Part shown: positions 51,668 to 62,100 of the stretch, piece after piece
How positions within the stretch are numbered: position 1 is the first letter of the stretch
Layout: each line of letters starts with the position of its first letter
Assembly: GCA_035403265.1 (NCBI GenBank)
Contig: DAONEV010000001.1
Span: forward strand, 1-64,000
Source: JAAYVZ01 sp035403265
GTDB taxonomy: Bacteria; Acidobacteriota; Thermoanaerobaculia; Thermoanaerobaculales; Thermoanaerobaculaceae
Reading direction: 5' to 3'
Length of the DNA stretch: 64,000 nucleotides
Program-made: the position numbers and the translations under genes
Notes under the pieces: generated by a model
Told to the model about the DNA's origin: nothing
Seen by the model: the letters and a program-made list of their open reading frames with translations, nothing else
The model's database searches: none

Positions 51668-53215
51668 ATGCAGAAGGTCGCCCTCACTGACATCAACGCC
51701 TGGGATGTCGCCTGGCCCACCGCGGCAGGTCTCGGCATCGGCCTCGGCGCCCGTCTGCTCCGCCACGGCGTCGACCTGAAGTCGAAGAAGGGGGTCCGAG
51801 CCCCGAAGACGACGTCGCCACTGGAGTCCGCCCAGATCGAGGTCCCCGTGGATGTCTCCGATGAGGAGGCCGCTGCGCTCCAGGCCCAGGGCATCAAGGT
51901 CGGTGCTGATCGCTCCGTGCTGCCGGCTGCCGTGGCCACGGACAGCACCGTGATGCCGTCGAAGCGCGGCGTCACGATGTCGCCCGCTGCGAAGCCCGTG
52001 GTGCCGGGTGCCACCAAGGTCGGAGCCGAGGGGCTCACCTCGACTGTGCTGCAGGGCGCCCTGGGCGCCGGCGCCGCCTACGGCGGCTGGTCCGTGCTGG
52101 ACAACATCCTGGACAAGCAGCGTCTCGAGAAGGCCAAGGGGTCCCTGCAGCGCTCCCGCGACCGCGTCAAGCGCCTCATCGCCGGCGAGCCCGACCCCAG
52201 TGAAGCCGGCATCGCCACGGCGCTGAAGACCGCCGAGGAACTCTTCCTGAAGCAGTCCAGCATCGGCACCAGCATCGGCAGCAGCATCATCGGCGGTGCC
52301 ACGGATATCATGGCTCCGATCGGGATCCCGCTGGGCATCGGTGCCGCTCTGCTCGGTGCCAAGGCCTACAACGAATCGAAGTCAGCCAACAAGTACCGGC
52401 AGCGCGTCAAGCAGATCAGTGACTCCCTGGAGCACGAGGATCCCATGGCCCCCGTGGCCGTGCTGCACCCGGTGCGGCGCCGCAAGGCAGCCCCCAGCGA
52501 CACCGGAGTCATCCACAACCCCGGTGCGGAACCCATCGCGAGCTCCGAGATCGACGTCAAGGTCGCGGCGCACCGTGGCGACGACGATGAGGACAGCGAC
52601 TACGGGAAGTGGATCGCCCTGGCCATCGCCGGCCTCGCCGGTGCCGCCGGGCTCATGTGGGTCCGCAGCAACCCGGATGTCGCGAAGCAGTACGCCCCGG
52701 AGTTCCTCCACGGGGCTATCGACTGGGTCGCAGGCGGCAACGAGCCCAAGCCGGAGCACAAGGCTGCGGCGAACCAGGTCGTTCAGCAGGCCGGTGAGAC
52801 CTACAAGCCCACCGCGGCCGAGAACGCGATGTACAAGCGGCCCGTGAACCCTGAAAACGCACTGCCGCCGTCACCACCGCCGATCCGCGCCACTGACGCC
52901 GCCAAGATGAACCCGGCGCAGCTCGCTGCGACGAACCGGAACCGGGACCTGGCCGCTGCTGCGGCTGCTCGCGGCGCCGCGGCGACACGACCTGGTGCCG
53001 TGGCCCCCGGGCAGACCCTGACCCCTGAAGACCAGGGCGCCGCTCTGGCCAACGCCGGCAATGCGCCTTCGCTGCAGGTCCCTCTGGTCCCGTCGAAGCC
53101 ACCGCCCGCACCGGCGCCGACGCCTGCGGCCACAGCTCCTGGAGTCCTCCCAACGGAGCCCGTGGCGACCGTGAAGCCGCCGGCCCCCGTGGTGCCGCCG
53201 TCGCCGAAGGCCTGA
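51668..53215 (+). CDS. Presumptive virion/membrane protein upstream of RNA polymerase
   Basis: 515 residues; ATG 51668 fits the leaderless promoter. Gly/Ala hydrophobic segments are seen at about 15-30 (TAAGLGIGLGARLL), 125-145 (VLQGALGAGAAYGGW), 195-225 (SIGSSIIGGATDIMAPIGIPLGIGAALLGAKAY) and 315-330 (WIALAIAGLAGAAGLMWV). An acidic patch DDDEDSD lies at about 307. The C-terminal 120 residues are Pro/Ala-rich. Function unknown. It ends three bases before the polymerase start. Confidence 0.6.
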   Translation: MQKVALTDINAWDVAWPTAAGLGIGLGARLLRHGVDLKSKKGVRAPKTTSPLESAQIEVPVDVSDEEAAALQAQGIKVGADRSVLPAAVATDSTVMPSKRGVTMSPAAKPVVPGATKVGAEGLTSTVLQGALGAGAAYGGWSVLDNILDKQRLEKAKGSLQRSRDRVKRLIAGEPDPSEAGIATALKTAEELFLKQSSIGTSIGSSIIGGATDIMAPIGIPLGIGAALLGAKAYNESKSANKYRQRVKQISDSLEHEDPMAPVAVLHPVRRRKAAPSDTGVIHNPGAEPIASSEIDVKVAAHRGDDDEDSDYGKWIALAIAGLAGAAGLMWVRSNPDVAKQYAPEFLHGAIDWVAGGNEPKPEHKAAANQVVQQAGETYKPTAAENAMYKRPVNPENALPPSPPPIRATDAAKMNPAQLAATNRNRDLAAAAAARGAAATRPGAVAPGQTLTPEDQGAALANAGNAPSLQVPLVPSKPPPAPAPTPAATAPGVLPTEPVATVKPPAPVVPPSPKA

Positions 53216-53218
53216 TCC

Positions 53219-56200
53219 GTGGCCGGTCCCGTGACGGTGCCGCAGGGCCTCTTCGATGACGGCCCCGAGATCAAGCCGCCGGCACCGCCGCCGGTCACGT
53301 TTCGCAGCTTCCATGACACCGGGGCTCAGCGCACCCAGATCTACGACAACGCGCTCCGTGGCGTCCGTGGCATCAAGCCGATCGAGANNNNNNNNNNNNN
53401 NNNNNNNNNNNNNNNNNNNNNNNNNNNNNNNNNNNNNNNNNNNNNNNNNNNNNNNNNNNNNNNNNNNNNNNNNNNNNNNNNNNNNNNACCCAGATCTACG
53501 ACAACGCGCTCCGTGGCGTCCGTGGCATCAAGCCGATCGAGAACTCCCGGTTCCGCCTCGAGATCGCGGATCCCCGGTACGACGGGGACTACGCCCCCAC
53601 GATCGCCGACGAGAAGAAGGCGATCCTCGGTGGAACCTCGCTGCGTCGCGGCATCAAGGCCAAGGTGCGCCTCATCGACAAGGCCACCAACGCCGCCGTC
53701 GATGAGCAGGAAACCACGCTGGCTCATGTCCCGCACCTGAACAGCCGCGGGCTCTTCATCAACAACGGGACGATCTGGAACGTCCGGAATCAGCAGCGGC
53801 TCCGGCCCGGCGTCTTCGTGCTGCGTCAGCAGAACGGGAACGTGAAGGCTCAGTTCAACGTGAAGCCTGGCAGCGGTCGCCAGTTCAACGTCGAGATGGA
53901 TCCCGAGAGCGGTGTCTTCAAGCTCGCCGTGGGGCAGAGCGGGGTCCGGCTGTACCCGCTGCTCCGCGAGATGGGCATCGACGACGCCAGCATCAAGCAG
54001 GCCTGGGGCGTCGATCTCTTCAACAAGAACTTCCGGGCCCGTAGCGGCAACGATGCCCGCGAGCTCGACAAGGTCATCCAGCGCCTCGGCCGGACCGCGG
54101 AGCGCGAGAAGCCCAGCGGTGAAGTCCTGAAGCAGATCCTGGAGCGCTCCGAGCTCGATGAGGAGACCACGGCGGCGACCCTGGGCAAAGAGCACGCCAC
54201 GTCGCGCATCAACCTGTCCACGTTGATGCAGACCACGAAGAAGATCCTGGCCCGGAGCCGCGACGAAGTCGACGACGACAACCGCGACGCCCAGCAGTTC
54301 CAGAGCATCCACAGTGCCGAGGACTTCTTCGAGGAGCGCCTTCGCATGGATCGTTCCAAGGCGCTGCAGAAGCTGCTCTGGAACGCGACGAAGAGCGGGA
54401 AGCTCGGCAAGATCCCAGGTGGTGTCCTGGACCGCTCCATCGGTTCCATCTTCAACGGCTCCGGGCTGACCACTGCGGTCGAAGATGTGAACCCCATGGA
54501 GACCCTGGACCAGCGCCAGATGATCACCCGCCTCGGCGAAGGTGGCATCAGCTCGAACCAGTCCGTGGCGCGCAGTGCCCGTGGCGTCCAGCCCAGCTAC
54601 TTCGGCTTCATCGATCCGATCCGGGCCCCCGAGGGTCAGAACATCGGCGTCGATATGCGGGTCACGGACCACGTCCTCAAGGGGTCCGACAACAAGCTGT
54701 ACCTCCCGCTCCGCGACGTCAGGACCGGTGAGGTCAAGCCGATCGCAGCCCGTGACGCCGCTGAGGTCCCCATCGCGTTCCCTGGTGAGTTCGCCCGGGC
54801 CAAGGCATCCGGGACCACCATGATCCGCGCCATGAAGGGCGACGATCTCGTCACGCTGCCCATCGCCGAGGTCCAGCACGAGCTGCCCTCGAATGCGGCG
54901 ATGTTCTCCCGTCTCAGCAACCTGGTGCCGATGCTGCAGGGATCGAAGTCGCAGCGCTCCCTGATGGGCGCCCGCATGATCTCCCAGGCACTGCCGCTGC
55001 AGAGCGCCGAGGCGCCCCTGGTGCAGAGCGCCAACGCTGACGGGATCTCGCAATACGCCGAGAACGCGGCACACGCCGGCGCTGTGATCGCCAAGGAGCC
55101 CGGCCGCGTCGTCTCCGTGACCCCGGATGCCATCGAGGTCATCTACAGCGGCGGCCGCAAAGAGACCCACCAGCTCTACAACAACTACCCCCTGGCCCGG
55201 AAGACCTCGCTGCACAGCACCGCAGTGGTGCGTCCCGGGGAGTCGTTCAAGCCCGGCCAGGCCCTGGCGACCTCGAACTTCACCGACGGGAAAGGGGTTC
55301 TGGCCCCGGGGCGCAACCTCAGGGTCGCCTACATGGTCGGCGAAGGTGGCACCTACGAAGACGGCTTCGTGATCTCGGAGAGTGCCGCGAAGAAGCTGAC
55401 GTCGCAGCACCACTACAAGTTCGAGCTCGAGAAGGACGACATGGTCCACTCGACGAAGCTCGCCGACTTCAAGACCCTGTACCCGCAGAGGTACACCCCG
55501 GCACAGCTCGCGAACTTCGACGAGGACGGCTGCATCAAGGAAGGCACCACGGTTCATCCCGATGATCCCTTGATCCTGTCGATCCGGAAGCGGCCGCAGA
55601 AGCCAGGTGGTGTCCTGACCAAGACGCCGCGGTCATCGTTCAGCGACGGCTCCCAGGTCTGGGACAACACGACCCCCGGGGTCGTCACCGACGTCGTCAA
55701 GACCAAGAACGGTGTCAAGGTCTCCGTGAAGTCGTTCGAGCCCATGACTCCGGCGTCGAAGCTCAGCGCCCGCTACGGCAACAAGGGGGTCATCTCCGAG
55801 ATCCGGCCCGACGGCGAAATGCCGCACGACGCCGAGGGGAAGCCCATGGACGTTCTCGTGAACGCCCTGGGTGTCATTACCCGAGCGAATCCTGCAGTGC
55901 TCGTGGAGACCCTGCTCGGCAAGGTGGCCCGGAAGACCGGGAAGCCCTACACCCTGAAGTCCTTCGACCATCCGGATCTCTTGGAGTTCGCGATGAGCGA
56001 AGCCAAGAAGCACGGCGTCGAGGAGAGCGAAACGCTGACGGACCCCAAGACGGGGCGGAAGATCCCTGGCGTGTTCACCGGGGACCAGTTCATGATGCGG
56101 CTGCATCACACCGCGGAGTCCAAGTTGGACACCCGGGACACCGGCGGCTACGGCTACGATGACGCCCCGACGAAGGGTGGCGACGCCGGCGGCTCCAAGC

Positions 56201-57816
56201 GCATCGCGCTCCTGGACACCCACTCCCTCCTGAGCTACGGGGCCACCGCAGTGCTCAAGGACGCCAAGCTGGTCCGGGGTCAGCGCAACGACGACTACTG
56301 GCGCAACCTCAAGCTCGGTGTCACCCCGCAGGCCCCCATGGAGTCCGGGGCTCACCGTCAGTTCCTGGACATGCTCCGGGGCTCCGGCATCAACGTCAGG
56401 GATCGCAGGGGCCGCGCCCAGGTCCTCCCCCTGACCGACGCCGACACCGACAAGCTCGCGATCCACGAGATCCAGAACAGCGGCACCTTCAACTTCGACA
56501 CCATGAAGCCGATCGAGGGTGGCCTCTTCGACACCGCCAGGACTGGTGGCGCCGACGGTCGCCACTTCACCAAGATCGTGCTGCCGGCCAAGATCCCGAA
56601 CCCGATCATGGAGGAGCCCATCACCCGGATCCTGGGGCTCACGACGAAGCAGTTCGAGGGCATCCTCAGCGGCAAGGAACAGTGGAACGGGAAGACTGGC
56701 CCTGAAGCCATCGAGGACGGCCTCAAGAAGCTGAACCTGGATCGCGAGATCCAGAACCGGGTCCAGGACGTCAAGACCGGCAACAAGTCGAACCGCGATG
56801 AAGCCGTGCGCGCCCTGAACTACCTCACCGGCTTGAAGACCATGGAGCTGAAGCCGGAAGATCTCATGATCTCCAAGCTGCCCGTGCTGCCGCCCCGGAT
56901 GCGCCCCGTGATGCGCATGGGGAAGATGGATATCATCAACGACGCGAACTACCTGTACCACGATCTCCTCGAGGCCCGGAAGAACTTCGGGGAGTCCAAG
57001 GAGACCTTCGGCGACGCCGGTGAGGACTACCTCACGATGTACCGTGCCGCCAAGGCGGTGACCGGGCTCGGGGACCCCGTGAACCCGAAGCACCACGAGC
57101 AGGGCATCAAGGGCATCCTGGCTCACGCCATCGGGGTCGGGGCATCCCCGAAGCACGGCCGGTTCCAGCGCAAGGTCATCGGTCAGTCCGTCGACAACGT
57201 CGGCCGCGCCACGATCACCCCGGACCCCGAGCTCGACATCGACCAGATCTCGATCCCGGAGGACATGGCCTGGACCCAGTTCAAGCCGTTCGTGATCCGC
57301 CGGCTCGTCCGGAACGGGTTCTCGGCGAGGGACGCCGTCACCGCGGTGAAGGAGCGGAAGCCGGCAGCGTTCCGGGAGCTCCAGGCCGAGATGAAGGAAC
57401 GGCCCGTGTACTGGAACCGGGCACCCTCGCTGCATCGCTACAACTACGTCGGGGCCTGGGCCCGGATCTCGAAGGGAAACAACATCGGGCTCCCCCAGGC
57501 CGTGGAACCTGGTGCCACCGCGGACCACGACGGCGACAACGTCAACGTCCACCTCCCCGTCGGGACCGACGCCGTGAAGGATGTCATCGACAAGATGATG
57601 CCCTCCAAGAATCTCTGGCATCCGGCGAGTTACGACGTTCACCTGAAACCCGACAAGGACTACCTTGCCGGATTGTATCTAGCCACGACACTCAAGGCGC
57701 ACATGGAACCGCGCCGCTTCGCCACCAGGGCCGATGCCTACAAGGCCTACATGCGAGGCGAACTCGGCGTCGCGGACCCCGTCATCATCACCGAACTCGA
57801 GGACCAGAAGGCATGA
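53219..57816 (+). CDS. RNA polymerase: beta subunit fused to N-terminal half of beta-prime
   Basis: GTG start three bases after the upstream stop. Removing the false gap (155 bases) gives 1480 residues in one frame. Beta-type landmarks in order are LEIADPRYDGDYAP, FINNGTIWNVRNQQRLRPGVF, GFIDPIRAPEGQNIG (about 413), LMGARMISQALPL (about 530), LAPGRNLRVAYM (about 647), ARYGNKGVI (about 799) and GGSKRIALLDTHSLLSYGAT (about 934). Beta-prime landmarks follow without a break: FNFDTMKPIEGGLF (about 1030), LPVLPPRMRP, GRFQRKVIGQSVDNVGRA (about 1263), RAPSLHR and the Mg-binding loop ADHDGD, with D1384, D1386 and D1388 all kept (normally NADFDGD). It ends where beta-prime splits in two. DNA-dependent RNA synthesis is expected together with the gene at 59122. 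Confidence 0.93.
53388..53487. other. False assembly gap (100 N) with 55-base flanking duplicate
   Basis: Bases 53333-53387 and 53488-53542 are identical (start acccagatct, end gccgatcgaga). Collapsing them joins the GTG-started frame at 53219 to the long polymerase frame. Confidence 0.93.
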
Positions 57817-58238
57817 CCACCGCGATACTCCTGCTGAAGACGGCGCTGGAACGGAAGTCCGCGTTCCTACTGGAGACTGTCGGTGGCGGCGGAATCGGTG
57901 CCCTCGTGGGCGCGAGCCGCCCGGATTCGGTCAAGAAGAAGGGGCACGGAGCGGCTCGCGCCGCGCTGACCGGTGCCGGCACCGGTCTCGGCGCCGGTAT
58001 CGGCGGGATCGCCGGCGGGCTCGCCGGTGGTCTCCTGGGCGCCGGTGCGGTCGGGAGGGAAGCCTGGAATGTGAACCACGGCGGCCAGCCCAGCTCGCTG
58101 AACGCCGCACTGGCCCTTGGCCTGCCGCTCGCCGGCGCCGGCCTCGGTGCCCTCACCGGCGGTACCGTCGGTTACCATGTCTCCAAGGACGACGAAGTCG
58201 ACGAACTCCTCGAGAAAGAAAAGAACAAGGACCGCTAA
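57813..58238 (+). CDS. Small glycine-zipper membrane protein between the polymerase genes
   Basis: 141 residues, overlapping the polymerase stop by four bases. The N-terminal helix (LLLKTALERKSAFLLETV) is followed by Gly/Ala hydrophobic segments (AGTGLGAGIGGIAGGLAGGLLGAGAV and LALGLPLAGAGLGALTGGTVGY) and an acidic tail. This is the glycine-zipper pattern of membrane-inserting proteins. Translational coupling to an RNA polymerase subunit is odd and may mean both are virion components. Confidence 0.65.
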   Translation: MTTAILLLKTALERKSAFLLETVGGGGIGALVGASRPDSVKKKGHGAARAALTGAGTGLGAGIGGIAGGLAGGLLGAGAVGREAWNVNHGGQPSSLNAALALGLPLAGAGLGALTGGTVGYHVSKDDEVDELLEKEKNKDR

Positions 58239-58239
58239 A

Positions 58240-58908
58240 ATGGACATCTCCCGCAGTCTCTTCAAGCGTGCCCTCGAGGAGAAGCTCGCCTTCGTGCCGG
58301 CGCCGCCCCCGGGCCAGGACCCCGCTGCCGCTGGCGGCGCGCCTCCGGCTGGCCCGCCGGGTGCCGGGGGCCCGCCGCCCACCGGCGACCCCATGGGTGG
58401 CGCCGGTGGACCTCCGCCGATGCCGCCCCCGCCCGACATGGGTGGCGGTGCTCCGCCCGAGGGCGACCCCGCTGCGGGCCCGCCGATGGATCCCACCGGC
58501 GGCGCCGGTGCTGCGCCCCCTGGCGAGGCCCCTCCGGGCGACCTCCTCGATGCCATGGGTCAGGGATCGCCGGAGCCCACGGGCAACCCCGATGACTCCG
58601 TGACCCGGGGCCAGAGCGATGTCGTCATGGATATCGTGGAGCGCACCCTGGCCAGCACCGGCAAGGGCAAGACGAAGAGCCAGCAGGCCGAGCAGTTCAA
58701 GCTGGACCAGGAAGAGCAGAAGCAGGAGATGGGCCAGGCCGCTGCGATGGGCGGGCCCATGGGCCCCGGCGGCGCCCCGGCCGGTCCCGACGGTGCCCCC
58801 GCTGGGGGCGGCCCCATGGGTGCCCTCGGCGGTGCCATGGACCCCGCTGCCTTCGGCGGCGGTGCCAAGACTGCGGCCGAGATCGAGAAGCGGCTCCTGG
58901 GCGCCTGA
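58240..58908 (+). CDS. Pro/Gly-rich low-complexity protein
   Basis: 222 residues; ATG 58240 is one base after the previous stop. The N-terminus MDISRSLFKRALEEKLAFVPAP resembles that of the preceding gene. Residues about 20-110 are Pro/Gly/Ala repeats, followed by a helical part (DVVMDIVERTLASTGKGKTKSQQAEQFKLDQEEQKQEMGQ), a second Gly/Pro stretch and the end AKTAAEIEKRLLGA. Scaffold-like or internal virion protein by composition. No family recognised. Confidence 0.6.
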   Translation: MDISRSLFKRALEEKLAFVPAPPPGQDPAAAGGAPPAGPPGAGGPPPTGDPMGGAGGPPPMPPPPDMGGGAPPEGDPAAGPPMDPTGGAGAAPPGEAPPGDLLDAMGQGSPEPTGNPDDSVTRGQSDVVMDIVERTLASTGKGKTKSQQAEQFKLDQEEQKQEMGQAAAMGGPMGPGGAPAGPDGAPAGGGPMGALGGAMDPAAFGGGAKTAAEIEKRLLGA

Positions 58909-58909
58909 G

Positions 58910-59125
58910 ATGCTGGTCCGGCTGATCCACGACAACGGGAAGGAGTACGTCTTCCCGGCCTCCCAGGTCGTCGTGCTCAGCAACGACGGGCGCCCCCTCG
59001 CCGTGACCTACGAGGAGGCCGGCCTCATCGTGCACAACGACGCCTCGAAGCCCGACTTCGGCCGGGCCTGCGCCAGGCTCCGGCTCCAGCCACCTGAGGT
59101 CGAGGTCGTCGGGAACCCGGGATGA
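58910..59125 (+). CDS. Small hypothetical protein
   Basis: 71 residues (MLVRLIHDNGKEYVFPASQVVVLSNDGRPLAVTYEEAGLIVHND...), one base after the previous stop and overlapping the next gene by four bases (ATGA). A compact beta-type fold is likely. Its tight coupling to the beta-prime C-terminal gene could make it a polymerase accessory, but nothing in the sequence proves that. Confidence 0.65.
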   Translation: MLVRLIHDNGKEYVFPASQVVVLSNDGRPLAVTYEEAGLIVHNDASKPDFGRACARLRLQPPEVEVVGNPG

Positions 59126-62100
59126 AACCGACCAGCGTTGGCGTCATGATGATCAACGACGCCCTGCCTGAGGAACTCCACCTCAAGGGGCAGTCCCTCG
59201 ACAAGGACACCTTGATGGTGTTGCTCCGCGGCGTCGCCGAGAAGCATCCCGACAAGTACAAGGCCGTCCTGAAGACCCTGAACGACGTCGGGAGATCCGC
59301 TGCGTACACCGAGGGTGTCAGCGTCAGCCTGGCCGCGCTGCGGAAGTCGCCACGGGAACGTGCCATCATCGACCGGGTCCGGAAGCAGGTCGACGCGCTC
59401 CATCTGGATCCCAAGCTAGATCACGAGGCCAGGAGTGCCGCCATCGTGAAGGCTGTGATGCCCATGGTCGACGAGCTCCAGGCTGCGCTCAAGGAAGAGG
59501 GCACCAAGGAGAACAACCCGTACTGGTTCCAGGTCAAGTCCGGGGCCCGCGGCAAGATCAGCGAGTTCAACGCGATTCGCGGGGCCATGGGGCTCGTCGA
59601 GGATCACCGGAACCGCCCCGTCGCGGTGCCGATCCTGCACAGCTACGCCGAGGGCTTGGATCCCGCGGAATACTGGGCCGGCACCTATGGCCAGCGCAAG
59701 GGCTCCATCGACGTCAAGTTCGCCACCGGTGACGCCGGGTTCTACAACAAGCAGCTCGTCAACGCGGCGCATCGCATCGTGGTCAACAAGGAGCGTCCCG
59801 CGGAGACCCGGGTCCCCGTGGGGCTCCCGACCAAGGTCTCCGACCGCGACAACATCGGCGCCGTGCTCGCCATGGATGCTGGGCCCTACAAGGCCGGGAC
59901 CCTGATCACCTCGGATATCCACGCCGATCTCGAGGAGCGTGGCGTCGAGGATATCCTGATTCACAGCCCCATGACAGAGATCACGGAGGATGGCGGCGTC
60001 TCGCGCTGGGCCGCGGGACGCCGGGACCGCGCCGGACTCTCTCCCATCGGAGACAATCTCGGGATCCCTGCGGCTCAAGGTATCGGCGAGAAGCTCAGCC
60101 AGGGCATGCTGAACTGTCTTGTCGAAGGCACCCTGGTCCGCATGGCGGATTGGTCGATCCGTCGGATCGAGGAACTCAAGGTCGGGGACCTCGTGCTCGG
60201 AGCTGACGCCCAGGGACGAACCTTCCCAGTTGCGGTTGTCAGGACGTTTGATCAGGGGGTTCAGCCTGCGTATCTCTGGGAGTTCAACATTGGCTACACC
60301 AGGGAGCGCTGCTTCCTGGGGGCAACTACTGAGCATAAGCTGCTCGCCAACGTGAAGAAGTATTCCTGCGCCGGGGAAGCTCAGAACCATGTCCTGCAGG
60401 TTGTCCCGGTCGGGACCAGGGCTGCGAACTTCTACGCCGTGGGCGTCAAGGAGTTCAGCGCCGGCGGACTCTTGAGCGATCCGCGTGCCCTGCTCCTGGG
60501 TGTCCTTCTGGGGGACGGTGGTTACACGGAAGCCGCACAGGGTGTCCACCTAACCTGTGCGGACCCGTCTCAGATCGCAGACCTCAACACCTACCTGGCG
60601 CCGATGAACCTGGTAGCGCGTCAGAACCCGACTCGAGACATCATGTTCCGGCTCTCCAAGCTGAACGATAAGTATCAGCGAGGGAACCCTGCCAAGGAGA
60701 TGCTCGTTGAGCTGGGCTGCTTCGGGAAATATGCCCACGACAAGACAATCCCAGACGTCGTCTATAAGTGGGATAACGCTTCAGTGGCGGCGCTTATCGC
60801 AGGGCTCTTCGTTACCGACGGGTCCATCTGTCTTGGCGACCGCACCAAGTCGAAAATGGGGGCACATTACGCGTCAGTGTCCCGTCGACTCGTCGAGCAG
60901 GTCAAAGAGCTGCTGGAGTGGCGCTTCGGGATCCACTCTGCCGCAATCACCGGGTCGCACGTTGGACACAGGCGTAAACTGTATCAGCTCCACATCACGG
61001 CCTGGGCTGACGTCCAGGCGTTCGCCAAGTCAATCCCGTTGATCGGGGTCAAGGCTCGACGGATTGTCGAGCAGATCCGGCTGCACCAGCCCAAGTATCG
61101 AACCCCGTTCCACCTCCGGAAACGCCGGGGGTCCGTGAAGCTGGGAATGAAGCGGTGTCGGGATATCGAGGTCGACCACCCTGATCACCTCTTCGTTCTC
61201 GCCAACGGGCTCATTGTCTCGAACTCAAAGCACAAGGCCGGCGCCACAGCAGGGGCCCGGGATAACCGCAACGGCTTCGCCTACCTGAACCGTCTGATCC
61301 AGGCCCCGGAGAACTTCCCTGAGGCCGGTCCGCTCGCCGAAGACGACGGCTCCGTGACCGCAGTGACCCCGGCACCCCAGGGCGGCAACTACGTCCACGT
61401 CGGGGACCACCAATACTACCTCCATGCCGGGCTGACCCCGGTGGTCGCCAAGGGCGACGTCCTGGAGTCCGGCGACGACCTCAGCGACGGCATCCCGCAC
61501 CCGGAACAGCTCGTTCGGCTCCGCGGCCTCGGCGAGGCCCGCCGCGTCTTCGCTGATATCTTCCAGGAGGGCATGAAGAACTCCGGGATCACGGTGAACC
61601 GCCGCAACGCGGAGACCGTCGTGGCCGGGCTCCTGAACTGGGTCAAGATCACGGACCCCGACGGTCACGGTGACGCCATTGTTGACGAGATAGTGCCGTA
61701 TCATGCAGTGGGGCACAGCTACCAGCCCCGCGAGGGCCACGAGACCGTGGCCCCGGGCCAGGCCCGCGGCAAGTACCTCGAGGAGCACGCCCTGCACTAC
61801 ACCCCGGGGACCCGGGTCACGAAGCGGGTCGCCAAGGATCTCGAGAAGTGGAAGATCAAGGATGTCCGGGTTCACGCGAAGCCGCCCAGCTTCCAGCCCT
61901 ACATGCAGCGTGGCATGCTCGGGGTCTACAACGACCCGGACTGGCAGACCAGGCTGAGCGGGTTCTATACGACCTCCGCGTTCACCGAAGCCGTGCACCG
62001 CGGCCGTGAATCCAACCCGAACTCGACCTCCTTCATCCCTGCTTTGGTGCAGGGAAAGGGGTTCGGCGACGACCTCAAGCAGACCGGAAGCTATGGCCAC

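Noticed and set aside
53665..57816. RNA polymerase gene starting at ATG 53665
   Set aside because: The beta N-terminal motif LEIADPRYDGDY lies upstream of it in the same frame and joins the GTG start at 53219 once the false gap is removed.
60030..60056. Another copy of the TCTCC-N4-GGAGA hairpin inside the beta-prime gene
   Set aside because: Only five pairs, inside coding sequence and without the conserved CAGC/GCTG loop; probably chance.
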